Shown: positions 24,136-30,763 of the stretch, one piece after another
Layout: every line of letters begins with the position of its first letter
Position numbering within the stretch: position 1 is the stretch's first letter
Source: Dehalococcoidia bacterium UBA1141
Lineage (GTDB): Bacteria > Chloroflexota > Dehalococcoidia > Lucifugimonadales > UBA3495
Assembly (NCBI GenBank): GCA_002311385.1
Contig: DCAE01000116.1
Span: forward strand, 1 to 30,763
Length of the DNA: 30,763 bases
Direction of reading: 5' to 3'
Position numbers and translations under genes: made by a program
Notes under the pieces: generated by a model
The model's input: only the letters and a program-made list of their open reading frames with translations
Databases searched by the model: none
Told to the model about the DNA's origin: nothing

Positions 24136-25320
24136 ATGCCCATCTCAAATAAAGTCCGGGCCTCCGTGGAACAGGGCGGCTGGATACGCCGCATGTTCGA
24201 GGCCGGCATTGCGCTCAAGGCCCAATACGGGGACGACAATGTTTTTGACCTGTCATTGGGGAATCCCGTGGTTGAGCCGCCCGAAGAATTCCACCGGGAG
24301 TTGCTACGTTTGGCCCAGAATCCCATCAAGGGAATGCACCGGTACATGCCCAACGCCGGCTATTTGGAAACTAGGCAGGCGGTAGCTGAGGGGTTGGCTA
24401 CGGAGACCGGATTGGCTGTAACCGCCAAAGACATCATCATGACCTGTGGCGCAGCGGCAGCGATTAACGTGATGCTGAAGACGATCTTGGACCCTGGGGA
24501 GGAAGTTATTGTTCTCTCCCCGTACTTCGTCGAATACGGCTACTACGTAGACAACCACGGTGGCGTCGCGGTTGTCGTTCCCACCGACGATGATTTCCTG
24601 CCCGACCTTGTAGCGATTGAATCGGCAATCACGTCAAAGACCAGGGCTTTGGTAATAAACTCGCCCAACAATCCCACAGGGGTTGTTTATCCACCAGAAT
24701 CCCTGGCCGCTCTTGGTGGGTTATTGAACCGGAAACAGGAAGAGTTCGGTAAGGAAATTTTTATCATCAGCGATGAACCTTACCGCCGCATAATATTCGA
24801 CGGCCTCACTTTTCCTCAGGTACTGCCGCACTACAGGAACTCGGTCGTGGTGACCTCCCATGCTAAGGACTTGGCTCTACCTGGGGAACGCATAGGCTAC
24901 ATAGCCATAAATCCCGATTACCCTGAAAAGGAAGAATTGTCCGACGGTCTGACCTTCTGCAACCGCACCCTGGGGTTCGTGAACGCACCGGCCTTGATGC
25001 AGCACTTGGTGCGCTCTCTGCAAGGGGTTAGCGTCGATCCAACCGAGTACCAGCGCAAGAGAGATTATCTGCACGGGCACCTGACGGAGTTGGGCTACTC
25101 GGTGAACAAGCCCCAAGGAGCCTTCTACCTGTTCCCCAAGTCGCCGGTGGAAGATGATGTGGCTTTCGTGGACGCATTGCAGGAGTGGAACGTTCTGACC
25201 GTGCCTGGCCGCGGTTTCGGATCGCCGGGCTACTTCCGGATTTCCTACTGTGTGGAAGACTCGGTACTGGAAGGTGCAATAAACGGCTTCGCCAAGGCGG
25301 CGGAGAAGTTTGGACTGTAA
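24136..25320 (+). CDS. Pyridoxal-phosphate-dependent class I/II aminotransferase
   Basis: A 394-residue fold-type I aminotransferase related to aspartate aminotransferases. FDLSLGNPVVEPP, CGAAAAINVMLKTILDPGEEVIVLSPYFVEY and INSPNNPTGVVYPPESL are family motifs. The PLP Lys is Lys244 (SHAKDLALPGERIGY); Asn179, Asp213 and Tyr216 (SDEPYR) complete the cofactor site. A C-terminal RISYC arginine would bind the substrate carboxylate. The likely reaction is amino transfer between an amino acid and a 2-oxoacid; beside the dehydrogenase genes, branched-chain or aspartate-type substrates are plausible but not shown. The ATG follows GGGGT. It appears to be alone in its transcript. Confidence 0.92.
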   Translation: MPISNKVRASVEQGGWIRRMFEAGIALKAQYGDDNVFDLSLGNPVVEPPEEFHRELLRLAQNPIKGMHRYMPNAGYLETRQAVAEGLATETGLAVTAKDIIMTCGAAAAINVMLKTILDPGEEVIVLSPYFVEYGYYVDNHGGVAVVVPTDDDFLPDLVAIESAITSKTRALVINSPNNPTGVVYPPESLAALGGLLNRKQEEFGKEIFIISDEPYRRIIFDGLTFPQVLPHYRNSVVVTSHAKDLALPGERIGYIAINPDYPEKEELSDGLTFCNRTLGFVNAPALMQHLVRSLQGVSVDPTEYQRKRDYLHGHLTELGYSVNKPQGAFYLFPKSPVEDDVAFVDALQEWNVLTVPGRGFGSPGYFRISYCVEDSVLEGAINGFAKAAEKFGL

Positions 25321-25337
25321 CTACGGGATTGTTCTAT

Positions 25338-25359
25338 GGCTCAAGCTACGGCTTAAGCC
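25338..25359. terminator. Hairpin with UACG loop between convergent genes
   Basis: GGCTCAAGC and GCTTAAGCC pair at eight of nine positions around a C(TACG)G tetraloop, a UNCG-type stable loop. No T-run follows. It lies between the aminotransferase and the MFS transporter. Confidence 0.45.
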
Positions 25360-25363
25360 GGAA

Positions 25364-26737
25364 TCACGCCTGTTGGCGCGTCAGCAACCTCAGCGGGGGT
25401 TTGGGTGTCGGGATTATCAGGTAGGAAACCGCAGCAAACCCATACACTACTGCCAAGGGAATCAGTGCCCATTTGTAACTTCCTGTCTGGTCCACAATCA
25501 CACCCATCCAAACCGGCGTACTCATGGACATAAACTGGTCGGGTAAGTGCTGCCAACCTCGTAAAGTGGCGTAATTGGGCCGCCCAAAGAAATCACCCAT
25601 TATCGCCCAAGCCAGGGGGTTTGCCGTCTCCGAAAAGGCCAGCAAGACCACAAACAAAACAGCCTGCCAGATATTCCCCGTCCGGTCCAGCAGAATCAAT
25701 AACGACAGCGCCCCGCCAATCATCGCTGCTGCGCTAAGCTTGGGCTTGGACCATTTGTCGCCAAGCCACCCCATCACCGGGTTCATGAGCAGAGCGCTGA
25801 AGGACATCAAACCAACAAACAAGGCGGCGATGGGCTGGCTGTCTCCCTCGGAACGTCCGGAACCCATCAAGAACCAGACGATGACCGGCGCTAGCAAGAA
25901 TGACATCCCCGAGTGAACCACGTTCCGCAGTCCCACGGCCCAAACCAGCAGCCAGTAGGACGGCGTCTTCATTGCTTCTTTGACTGTGAAGTCGGGTTCC
26001 CCACTGAAAATTCTCACTGGCCGGGAAACATTGGCCTGAGAGGTTTCAGATTCCTGATTTTCTGCAATGCTGGGAATCACCTTATCGGCTTCGGGGACCG
26101 GGTCTCCATCGGGGCGTAATCCCATACTCTCCGGTGAGCGGCGCACCAGCATGGATAGAGGGATGACGACGGCGAGTATCACCACGCCGGATATCATTGC
26201 AGACACCCGCCATCCGGCCGTGAACACCAACACACCCACCAACGGAGCGATGACTGCGCCCCCCAATGCGCTTCCGGTGCCCGCAACGGACATTGCCAGA
26301 CCCCGGCGGCGCCGGAACCACTGGTTGACGGCGGGCATGGTGGCATTGTTATAGCCTGCCCGGAACCCCAGGGAGAGCAATCCTACGTACACAAAAATAA
26401 AATAAAAGTAACTGTGGGTAAAGGACAGGAGGATGAACCCCAAGCCAGATGTGACACCGCCCAAGATCAAGATCCAACGCGGACCGAAACGATCGGTCAT
26501 CCAACCCAACAGAGGACCCTGAAGGCCACCCTCCATGCGGCCCAACATCTCAACGAAAGAGATTGCCGCGATCCCTCTGCCTAATTCACTGCTCAGTGGG
26601 AGCACGTAGAGGGTGAACCCGCGGTTGAAGGTGCCGTGCTTGAGGGCATCGACACACACGCCGATGGCGACAACCCACCAACCATAGAAAACATTTACGG
26701 GCCGCCACCAAGACTTTTTTGGTTTTGATTCAATCAA
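25364..26737 (-). CDS. Major facilitator superfamily (MFS) transporter
   Basis: A 12-helix membrane transporter of about 457 residues. FYGWWVVAIGVCVDALKHG begins helix 1; the loop 2-3 motif is LGWMTDRFGPR; WGW-like residues and a long charged central loop (about 205-265) separate the two six-helix halves. The family resembles monocarboxylate/oxalate-formate-type carriers, so uptake of a small carboxylate is plausible. The start is uncertain: TTG 26737 (before IESKPKKSWWRP) is used here, but an open frame runs to 26827 through a hairpin, which argues against using it. No good Shine-Dalgarno was found. The cupin gene is upstream on the same strand. Confidence 0.88.
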   Translation of the reverse strand: MIESKPKKSWWRPVNVFYGWWVVAIGVCVDALKHGTFNRGFTLYVLPLSSELGRGIAAISFVEMLGRMEGGLQGPLLGWMTDRFGPRWILILGGVTSGLGFILLSFTHSYFYFIFVYVGLLSLGFRAGYNNATMPAVNQWFRRRRGLAMSVAGTGSALGGAVIAPLVGVLVFTAGWRVSAMISGVVILAVVIPLSMLVRRSPESMGLRPDGDPVPEADKVIPSIAENQESETSQANVSRPVRIFSGEPDFTVKEAMKTPSYWLLVWAVGLRNVVHSGMSFLLAPVIVWFLMGSGRSEGDSQPIAALFVGLMSFSALLMNPVMGWLGDKWSKPKLSAAAMIGGALSLLILLDRTGNIWQAVLFVVLLAFSETANPLAWAIMGDFFGRPNYATLRGWQHLPDQFMSMSTPVWMGVIVDQTGSYKWALIPLAVVYGFAAVSYLIIPTPKPPLRLLTRQQA

Positions 26738-26788
26738 TACTGTTAATAATTCTCGGAGAATAGAATGGGGTATTAGCCGGAAACAAAG

Positions 26789-26824
26789 AGCCGGTCCGAT
26801 GCCTAAACACCGAACCGGCTTTTC
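26789..26824. terminator. Hairpin with T-run between the cupin and MFS genes
   Basis: AGCCGGT (26789-26795) pairs with ACCGGCT (26814-26820) and TTTT follows on the + strand. On the - strand a CTTTGTTT stretch follows. It may end the cupin transcript or act as an attenuator of the transporter. Confidence 0.45.
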
Positions 26825-26904
26825 CAAGACTCAATCGCCGTACTCAGCCACAGCACCCGCAAAACTCGACGGACGCTAGGTGATTCGAAGATGAGAAAGT
26901 AGTC

Positions 26905-27303
26905 CTACTTTTCTCCCAAATTAATCACTATATTGTCGGGTCCACGGGACAAGACCGCTTCCGCAGGCTCATCGGTAACGTTGCCTTCTATGTGGGGCAT
27001 GTGAGCCGGAACGAATATGAAGTCGCCAGCGCTGGCATCAACGTACTCTTTGAAGTCTTCGCCGAAGTAAACCCGTATTTGGCCCTTTAAGACGTAAGCA
27101 GCGGTCTCTGCTTCCCCGTGATGATGGATGGGTCCCATGGTGTTTGGCTCACAAGTCACATGGCCCAGCCAAATCTTGCTCGCTCCAACCGTGTTGGAGT
27201 CAATACCGGGCTTTCTAATCATACCCGGGGTCTGAGCGGTGGTACTGGGGTCTTGCGTTCCGTGGATAATCTTCAACTCTTTGCCCTTGGTCTCTGTGCT
27301 CAT
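26905..27303 (-). CDS. Cupin-domain protein
   Basis: A 132-residue single cupin barrel. Motif 1 is GPIHHHGEAETAAYVLKG (G-x5-HxH-x-E pattern); motif 2 is GDFIFVPAHMPHIEGN. Both metal-type histidines and the Glu are present, so a metal site is likely. The ATG at 27303 follows GGAGGA five bases upstream; an in-frame extension to 27321 adds six residues without a ribosome site. It could be a small dioxygenase, isomerase or binding protein. It is divergent from the MmgE/PrpD gene and may be controlled with it. Confidence 0.88.
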   Translation of the reverse strand: MSTETKGKELKIIHGTQDPSTTAQTPGMIRKPGIDSNTVGASKIWLGHVTCEPNTMGPIHHHGEAETAAYVLKGQIRVYFGEDFKEYVDASAGDFIFVPAHMPHIEGNVTDEPAEAVLSRGPDNIVINLGEK

Positions 27304-27492
27304 TTCTCTCCTCCATTTCAATTCAATCGGAGTTTTTAACTAGCCTCAATCCGTACAGCAAAAAAGAGGAATCTGAGGCTCGGCCTCGCCCAATGATACC
27401 TCTACACCCATCAGCCTTCAAGGTCAATCGGCGGATTCTCCGCCATTCTTGAATACACCTAGAGCATGTCCGTGCACCTAAACGCTGAGGTT

Positions 27493-27584
27493 GTCAACAT
27501 ATTGGCGATGGTTATCCAGGTTTTGACACAGGCAGTCAACGGTATCTGGTCCCACTGCTTGACGCTGAGGGCAGCAAAGTCAAC
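27493..27584. promoter_or_regulatory. Cluster of GTCAA(C)/TTGAC motifs before the MmgE/PrpD gene
   Basis: GTCAAC at 27493, 27535 and 27579 and TTGAC at 27523 and 27559 lie within 92 bp. Two sets form inverted pairs (TTGAC-7-GTCAA and TTGAC-15-GTCAA). The last TTGACG could also be a -35 box. It may be an operator array. The rest of 27304-27648 shows no gene. Confidence 0.35.
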
Positions 27585-27654
27585 AATATGATTTAATTCA
27601 AAGCCTGACTAAACGCACTCAAGAAGCATCTAAAGGATGCCTACTTAAATGGCA

Positions 27655-27660
27655 GGGAGG
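27655..27660 (+). promoter_or_regulatory. Ribosome binding site for the MmgE/PrpD gene
   Basis: GGGAGG lies six bases before TTG 27667. The upstream ATG at 27649 has only AAGGA at a long distance, so TTG is favoured. Confidence 0.6.
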
Positions 27661-27666
27661 CCCACA

Positions 27667-29040
27667 TTGGAAGTTACTAAACGCATCGCCGAGTACATCA
27701 CCACCACCAACTTGGAAGACTTTCCGCCGGATGCCGTAGAGGCCGCCAAAGGGGCTATCGTGGACTGCATCGGCTGTGCCTTGGCTGGCTCAGTTGAGCC
27801 ACTGGCTGACGTCTTGTCGGTTTATGTTAAGTCCATCGGTGGCAATCCAACTGCCAGCGTAATCGGACGCGGTTTCAAAACCTCAACTCCGGAGGCGGCG
27901 TTGATAAACGGGGCCATGGGTCACGCTTTGGACTACGACGACATCACCCGGGCCATGAAGGGACATCCCAGCGTGGTGCTCCTCCCTGCGGCATTGGCCT
28001 TAGCGGAGGAAGAAGGCGCCACTGGTCGAGACCTGCTCTTGGCCTACATGGTGGGATTCGAAGTGGCTTGCAGCGTGGGCGATTCGGTGAGTCCTGCCTA
28101 TTACGATGACTTGGGCTGGCACCCAACCGGTCCCCTTGGCGCATTGGGAGCGGCGGCGGCGGCATGCTCAATCTTAAAGCTGGACCAAAATCTAACGACC
28201 ATGGCAATCTCCCTGGCAGCGTCTCAGGCCGCCGGATTGCGGCAGAACTTCGGCACCATGACCAAGCCCTATCATGCTGGGGCTTCCTGCCGGGCTGGGG
28301 TCACTTCCGCCAAGCTGGTCAAGGCCGGTTTCACGGCCAGCGAGGACGCCATCGAAGGCCGATTTGGGTTCCTTCGCGCCTTCTCCGGTGGTTCCGGCTA
28401 CGACGAAAATCACATCATGGAGACCCTGGGCAAACAGTGCTACCTGGTCGAATCGGGCGTGGAGATAAAGAAATACCCGTGCTGCGGCAGCGCTCACCTA
28501 GCCCTGGACGCCGCCTACCGCCTGCTGGAAAGAGAGACGATAACAGCCGATCAAATCGAGAGCATTCAGGTCAGTGTAGATTTCGATCCACCTAGGTCTT
28601 TGATTCATGCCCGGCCAACCGAAGCCCTGGAGGGCAAGTTCAGCATGCAATACTGCCTGGCGGCGGCCATATTGGACCAAAAGGTGGGGCTAGACTCGTT
28701 CACGGACGACCTAGTGCAACGACCGGAGGCTCAGACCCTGATACCCAAGGTGGAGATGCGCCGCATCGCTGGCTACGAAGGTAGGCCAAGCTGGGTCGAG
28801 GCCTACAACGAGGTGGAGGTCCACATGACTGATGGCCGGGTGCTCACCGAGCGGGCCGACCGGATAACCAAAGGAGCATTGCGTGGAGTGTCCATGGAGG
28901 AAATCCAGAGCAAGTTCCAAGACACCGCCTCCAGAGCCCTCTCAGCCTCAGCGTCGAACGAGTTGATGGAGATTCTGGACAAACTGGAGAACACTGGCGA
29001 GCTTGGCCGCATGACCAACCTGTTGCGGGGAGAAGGCTAA
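27667..29040 (+). CDS. MmgE/PrpD family protein (2-methylcitrate dehydratase-like)
   Basis: About 457 residues. The family includes 2-methylcitrate dehydratase and cis-aconitate decarboxylase. The protein starts VTKRIAEYITTTNLEDFPPDAVEAAK, as relatives do. GHALDYDD and the KPYHAG segment carry the usual conserved residues (numbering from ATG 27649: His92, Asp95, Lys206, His209), with a further His106 and the two-Cys KYPCCGSAH near the end of the first domain. TTG 27667 has GGGAGG six bases upstream; ATG 27649 adds six residues. No prpB or prpC lies nearby, so the substrate is probably not methylcitrate. It stands alone on + and is divergent from a cupin. Confidence 0.92.
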   Translation: MEVTKRIAEYITTTNLEDFPPDAVEAAKGAIVDCIGCALAGSVEPLADVLSVYVKSIGGNPTASVIGRGFKTSTPEAALINGAMGHALDYDDITRAMKGHPSVVLLPAALALAEEEGATGRDLLLAYMVGFEVACSVGDSVSPAYYDDLGWHPTGPLGALGAAAAACSILKLDQNLTTMAISLAASQAAGLRQNFGTMTKPYHAGASCRAGVTSAKLVKAGFTASEDAIEGRFGFLRAFSGGSGYDENHIMETLGKQCYLVESGVEIKKYPCCGSAHLALDAAYRLLERETITADQIESIQVSVDFDPPRSLIHARPTEALEGKFSMQYCLAAAILDQKVGLDSFTDDLVQRPEAQTLIPKVEMRRIAGYEGRPSWVEAYNEVEVHMTDGRVLTERADRITKGALRGVSMEEIQSKFQDTASRALSASASNELMEILDKLENTGELGRMTNLLRGEG

Positions 29041-29090
29041 CCCGTTCCCGACGAATCCGATCGAATCCAGAACCCACTCTTTGCTTCATA

Positions 29091-29170
29091 ACTGTCATTC
29101 TGAGGAGTGAAGCGACGAAGAATCTATCGGCTCAGGCGTATAGATTCTTCGCTCCGCTCAGGATGACAGT
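29091..29170. repeat. Palindromic dispersed element
   Basis: ACTGTCATTCTGAG (29091-29104) is inverted by CTCAGGATGACAGT (29157-29170); inner arms GAAGAATCTAT and ATAGATTCTTC continue the stem. It can form a long hairpin. It lies between the convergent MmgE/PrpD and SDR genes and resembles the decayed copies at 5969-6097. Confidence 0.75.
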
Positions 29171-29227
29171 ATTACAGACACTTCTGGGCCAATGCCTAAA
29201 AAGGGGATTGGGGGAATTCCCATCTTC

Positions 29228-29977
29228 TTACTGAGCGAACATCCCTCCGTCGATTACCAACTCGCTGCCGGTAACGAAGGACGACTCGTCCGAGGCCAGA
29301 TACAGAGCCCCAAAGGCTATATCTTCCGGCACTCCCATCCTTCCGACAGGGGTACGGGCTGTGACTTCTTCACGGGTTTCCGCATCGGGCCACACTTGGA
29401 CTCCCATTTCGGTGTCGATCGCGCCCGGGTGAATCGAGTTGGCTCTGATTCCTTCTCCGGCGTACTGAATCGCCGTGGACTTGGTCAGCAGGCGCACCGC
29501 ACCTTTGGAAGCGCTGTAGGCTGAGCTGGTCAAACTTCCCACCAGTCCAGCTACCGAAGATATATTGATGATTGAGCCGCCGCCGGTTTTCCGCATCTCT
29601 GGAATGACCAGCTTTGTACCCAAGAACACGCCTTTGGCATTCACATCCATGATTGCGTCCCAATGGTCGCCGGTGGTTTCCTCGACGATTCCCCGGCGCC
29701 AGATCGCAGCATTGTTGACCAGCACATCAAGCTTGCCGAAGCGCGAAACGGTCTCTGAGATGGCGCTCTGCCACTGATCTTCGCTAGTTACGTCCAGATG
29801 TATGAACAAGGCATCGCCCCCGGCTTCCCCAATCTCCGCCGCCAATTTTTCGCCATCGCCGTCTAGGATATCGGCAATCACGACCTTGGCACCTTCCTTG
29901 GCGAACACCCTGGCTTCCGCTGCGCCTTGGCCTCTGGCGCCACCGGTAATCAGAGCAACTTTCCCTTCCAGTCTCAT
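29228..29977 (-). CDS. SDR-family NAD(P)-dependent oxidoreductase, copy 3
   Basis: A 249-residue classical SDR, closely related to the two in the 5210-6909 operon (same MRLEGKVA start and length). It has TGGARGQG (11-18), Asp36 for NAD, NNAA (88-91; the usual Gly of NNAG is Ala), Ser141, Tyr154 and Lys158. A Trp-Arg-Arg follows NNAA, so the active-site entrance differs from the other copies. The C-terminal GGMFAQ matches the family. GGAGG precedes the ATG by seven bases. It is convergent with MmgE/PrpD across a hairpin element. The substrate is unknown. Confidence 0.93.
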   Translation of the reverse strand: MRLEGKVALITGGARGQGAAEARVFAKEGAKVVIADILDGDGEKLAAEIGEAGGDALFIHLDVTSEDQWQSAISETVSRFGKLDVLVNNAAIWRRGIVEETTGDHWDAIMDVNAKGVFLGTKLVIPEMRKTGGGSIINISSVAGLVGSLTSSAYSASKGAVRLLTKSTAIQYAGEGIRANSIHPGAIDTEMGVQVWPDAETREEVTARTPVGRMGVPEDIAFGALYLASDESSFVTGSELVIDGGMFAQ

Positions 29978-30027
29978 AGCCAGCCTCCATCGTTAATTTT
30001 CCAATTTAAAGGAATCGGTTAAAGGAA

Positions 30028-30054
30028 CCGGATACAGGCGCTGGGAGTATCCGG
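30028..30054. other. Inverted repeat upstream of SDR copy 3
   Basis: CCGGATAC (30028-30035) is inverted by GTATCCGG (30047-30054), about 50 bp before the SDR start. It may be an operator or a 5' leader hairpin. Confidence 0.4.
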
Positions 30055-30228
30055 CCCATCTACAATGTTTCACCGGACCATTAGCACAGATTTAGCAGAA
30101 GGATTGTAATCATTGGCCCCGAACCGCACAACCAGCGGCTAATGACCGGCCACTTTATCTGGAATTAATGCTGGAATATAGCTGAATCAATGCCACCCTC
30201 AAACAGACAATCAGTTATTACCTGCGCA

Positions 30229-30257
30229 TTGACAGCAAACACGGTGCCCACTATCAT
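30229..30257 (+). promoter_or_regulatory. Sigma-70-type promoter for the DUF1800 gene
   Basis: A consensus TTGACA (30229-30234) and TATCAT (30252-30257) are separated by 17 bp. The predicted start is near 30264, giving a leader of about 118 bases. Confidence 0.65.
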
Positions 30258-30381
30258 TTGTAGCAGTTAAAAATAGGTGAGTTGCGTTTACAATTTAACG
30301 AGCTTGCCTAGTAGCCTCGTGTTCTTAATCACTTCGAGTCAGACTCAGACAATTTCAGTCGCCAGATTAGGAGGCATAAAC

Positions 30382-30763
30382 ATGGCCGACCACGATATAG
30401 CCTTGATGTCCCACTTGCTACGCAGGGCCGGATTCGGCGCACCCCGTGAGGAGCTTGAAGCCCGCGCCGCCAAGGGGTACGAAGCAACGGTGGAAGAACT
30501 CCTGAATCCCAAAACACAGGAGATTGCCGACCGTGACGAGATGATGCGCTACCATCCGTGGACGTGGCGACCCGGAACGCTGCCGGGCATGGGAGCGGCC
30601 GAGTGGCTCCATGACATGGTGAATACGGAGAACCCTCTGGAAGAGAAAATGGCCCTTTTCTGGCACCAGGTTTTCGCCACAGGAGTTTCCAAAGTTGACC
30701 ATTACGACGATGTGATGGACATGATTGTGAAGTTCCGCCAGAAGGGGATGGGCGACTTCCGGG
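30382..30763 (+). CDS. DUF1800-family protein, N-terminal part (cut by window end)
   Basis: The first 127 codons of a DUF1800 protein. LMSHLLRRAGFGAPREELEARAAKGYEATVEELLNP and NPLEEKMALFWHQVFATGVSKV match the conserved N-terminus; members are usually 400-600 residues, and many are encoded next to a DUF1501 gene. The function of the family is not known; some members are thought to be exported, but no signal peptide is visible here. AGGAGG lies eight bases before the ATG, and a good promoter lies further upstream. The gene continues beyond the window. Confidence 0.9.
   Translation, partial: MADHDIALMSHLLRRAGFGAPREELEARAAKGYEATVEELLNPKTQEIADRDEMMRYHPWTWRPGTLPGMGAAEWLHDMVNTENPLEEKMALFWHQVFATGVSKVDHYDDVMDMIVKFRQKGMGDFR

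Overview
The window looks like part of a Chloroflexota chromosome, most likely Dehalococcoidia or the SAR202 lineage. This is inference. It rests on a 16S rRNA 3' end followed by terminators with no 23S or tRNA behind it (unlinked rRNA genes are known in Dehalococcoidia), and on several paralogous class III CoA-transferases, short-chain dehydrogenases (SDRs) and luciferase-like flavin oxidoreductases, families known to be expanded in SAR202. Start codons follow strong GGAGG-type Shine-Dalgarno (SD) sites that match the CCTCC at the 16S 3' end. TTG and GTG starts are common.

Layout. 1-90 is the end of 16S, followed by three related CCCCGA hairpins, the last a terminator shared with a convergent alpha/beta-hydrolase (450-1292, -). 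1395-7943 (+) is a six-gene catabolic operon: three CaiB/BaiF CoA-transferases, two SDRs and a luciferase-like oxidoreductase. 7944-8400 has no gene and holds two opposed tandem repeat arrays around a dispersed hairpin element. 8401-12876 holds a second hydrolase (-), a VOC protein (+), a second luciferase-like oxidoreductase (-), a decayed TPR gene (-), and a cupin plus iron-type alcohol dehydrogenase pair (-). 13069-17764 (-) holds squalene/phytoene synthase, thiI, a Nudix protein with a degenerate Nudix box, and dnaA, with a likely oriC between the last two.

17774-18662 has no credible gene but contains a promoter-terminator pair that may define a small RNA or leader. 18663-22922 (+) encodes E1-alpha, E1-beta and E2 of a 2-oxoacid (probably branched-chain) dehydrogenase plus LipB. 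LipB makes the octanoyl precursor of lipoate, the cofactor E2 carries. The rest encodes an amidohydrolase (-), an aminotransferase (+), an MFS transporter (-), a cupin (-), an MmgE/PrpD protein (+), a third SDR (-), and the start of a DUF1800 gene (+) cut by the window edge.

Most of the content fits a heterotroph that activates and oxidises organic acids: CoA transfer, SDR and flavin oxidation, ring or ester cleavage, and 2-oxoacid oxidation. No phage, transposase, CRISPR or plasmid genes were seen. The most unusual features are the paired repeat arrays, the TPR gene relic, the CoA-transferase pair in which one member has Glu at the catalytic Asp position, the helically phased DnaA boxes and the Nudix box without its catalytic glutamates.
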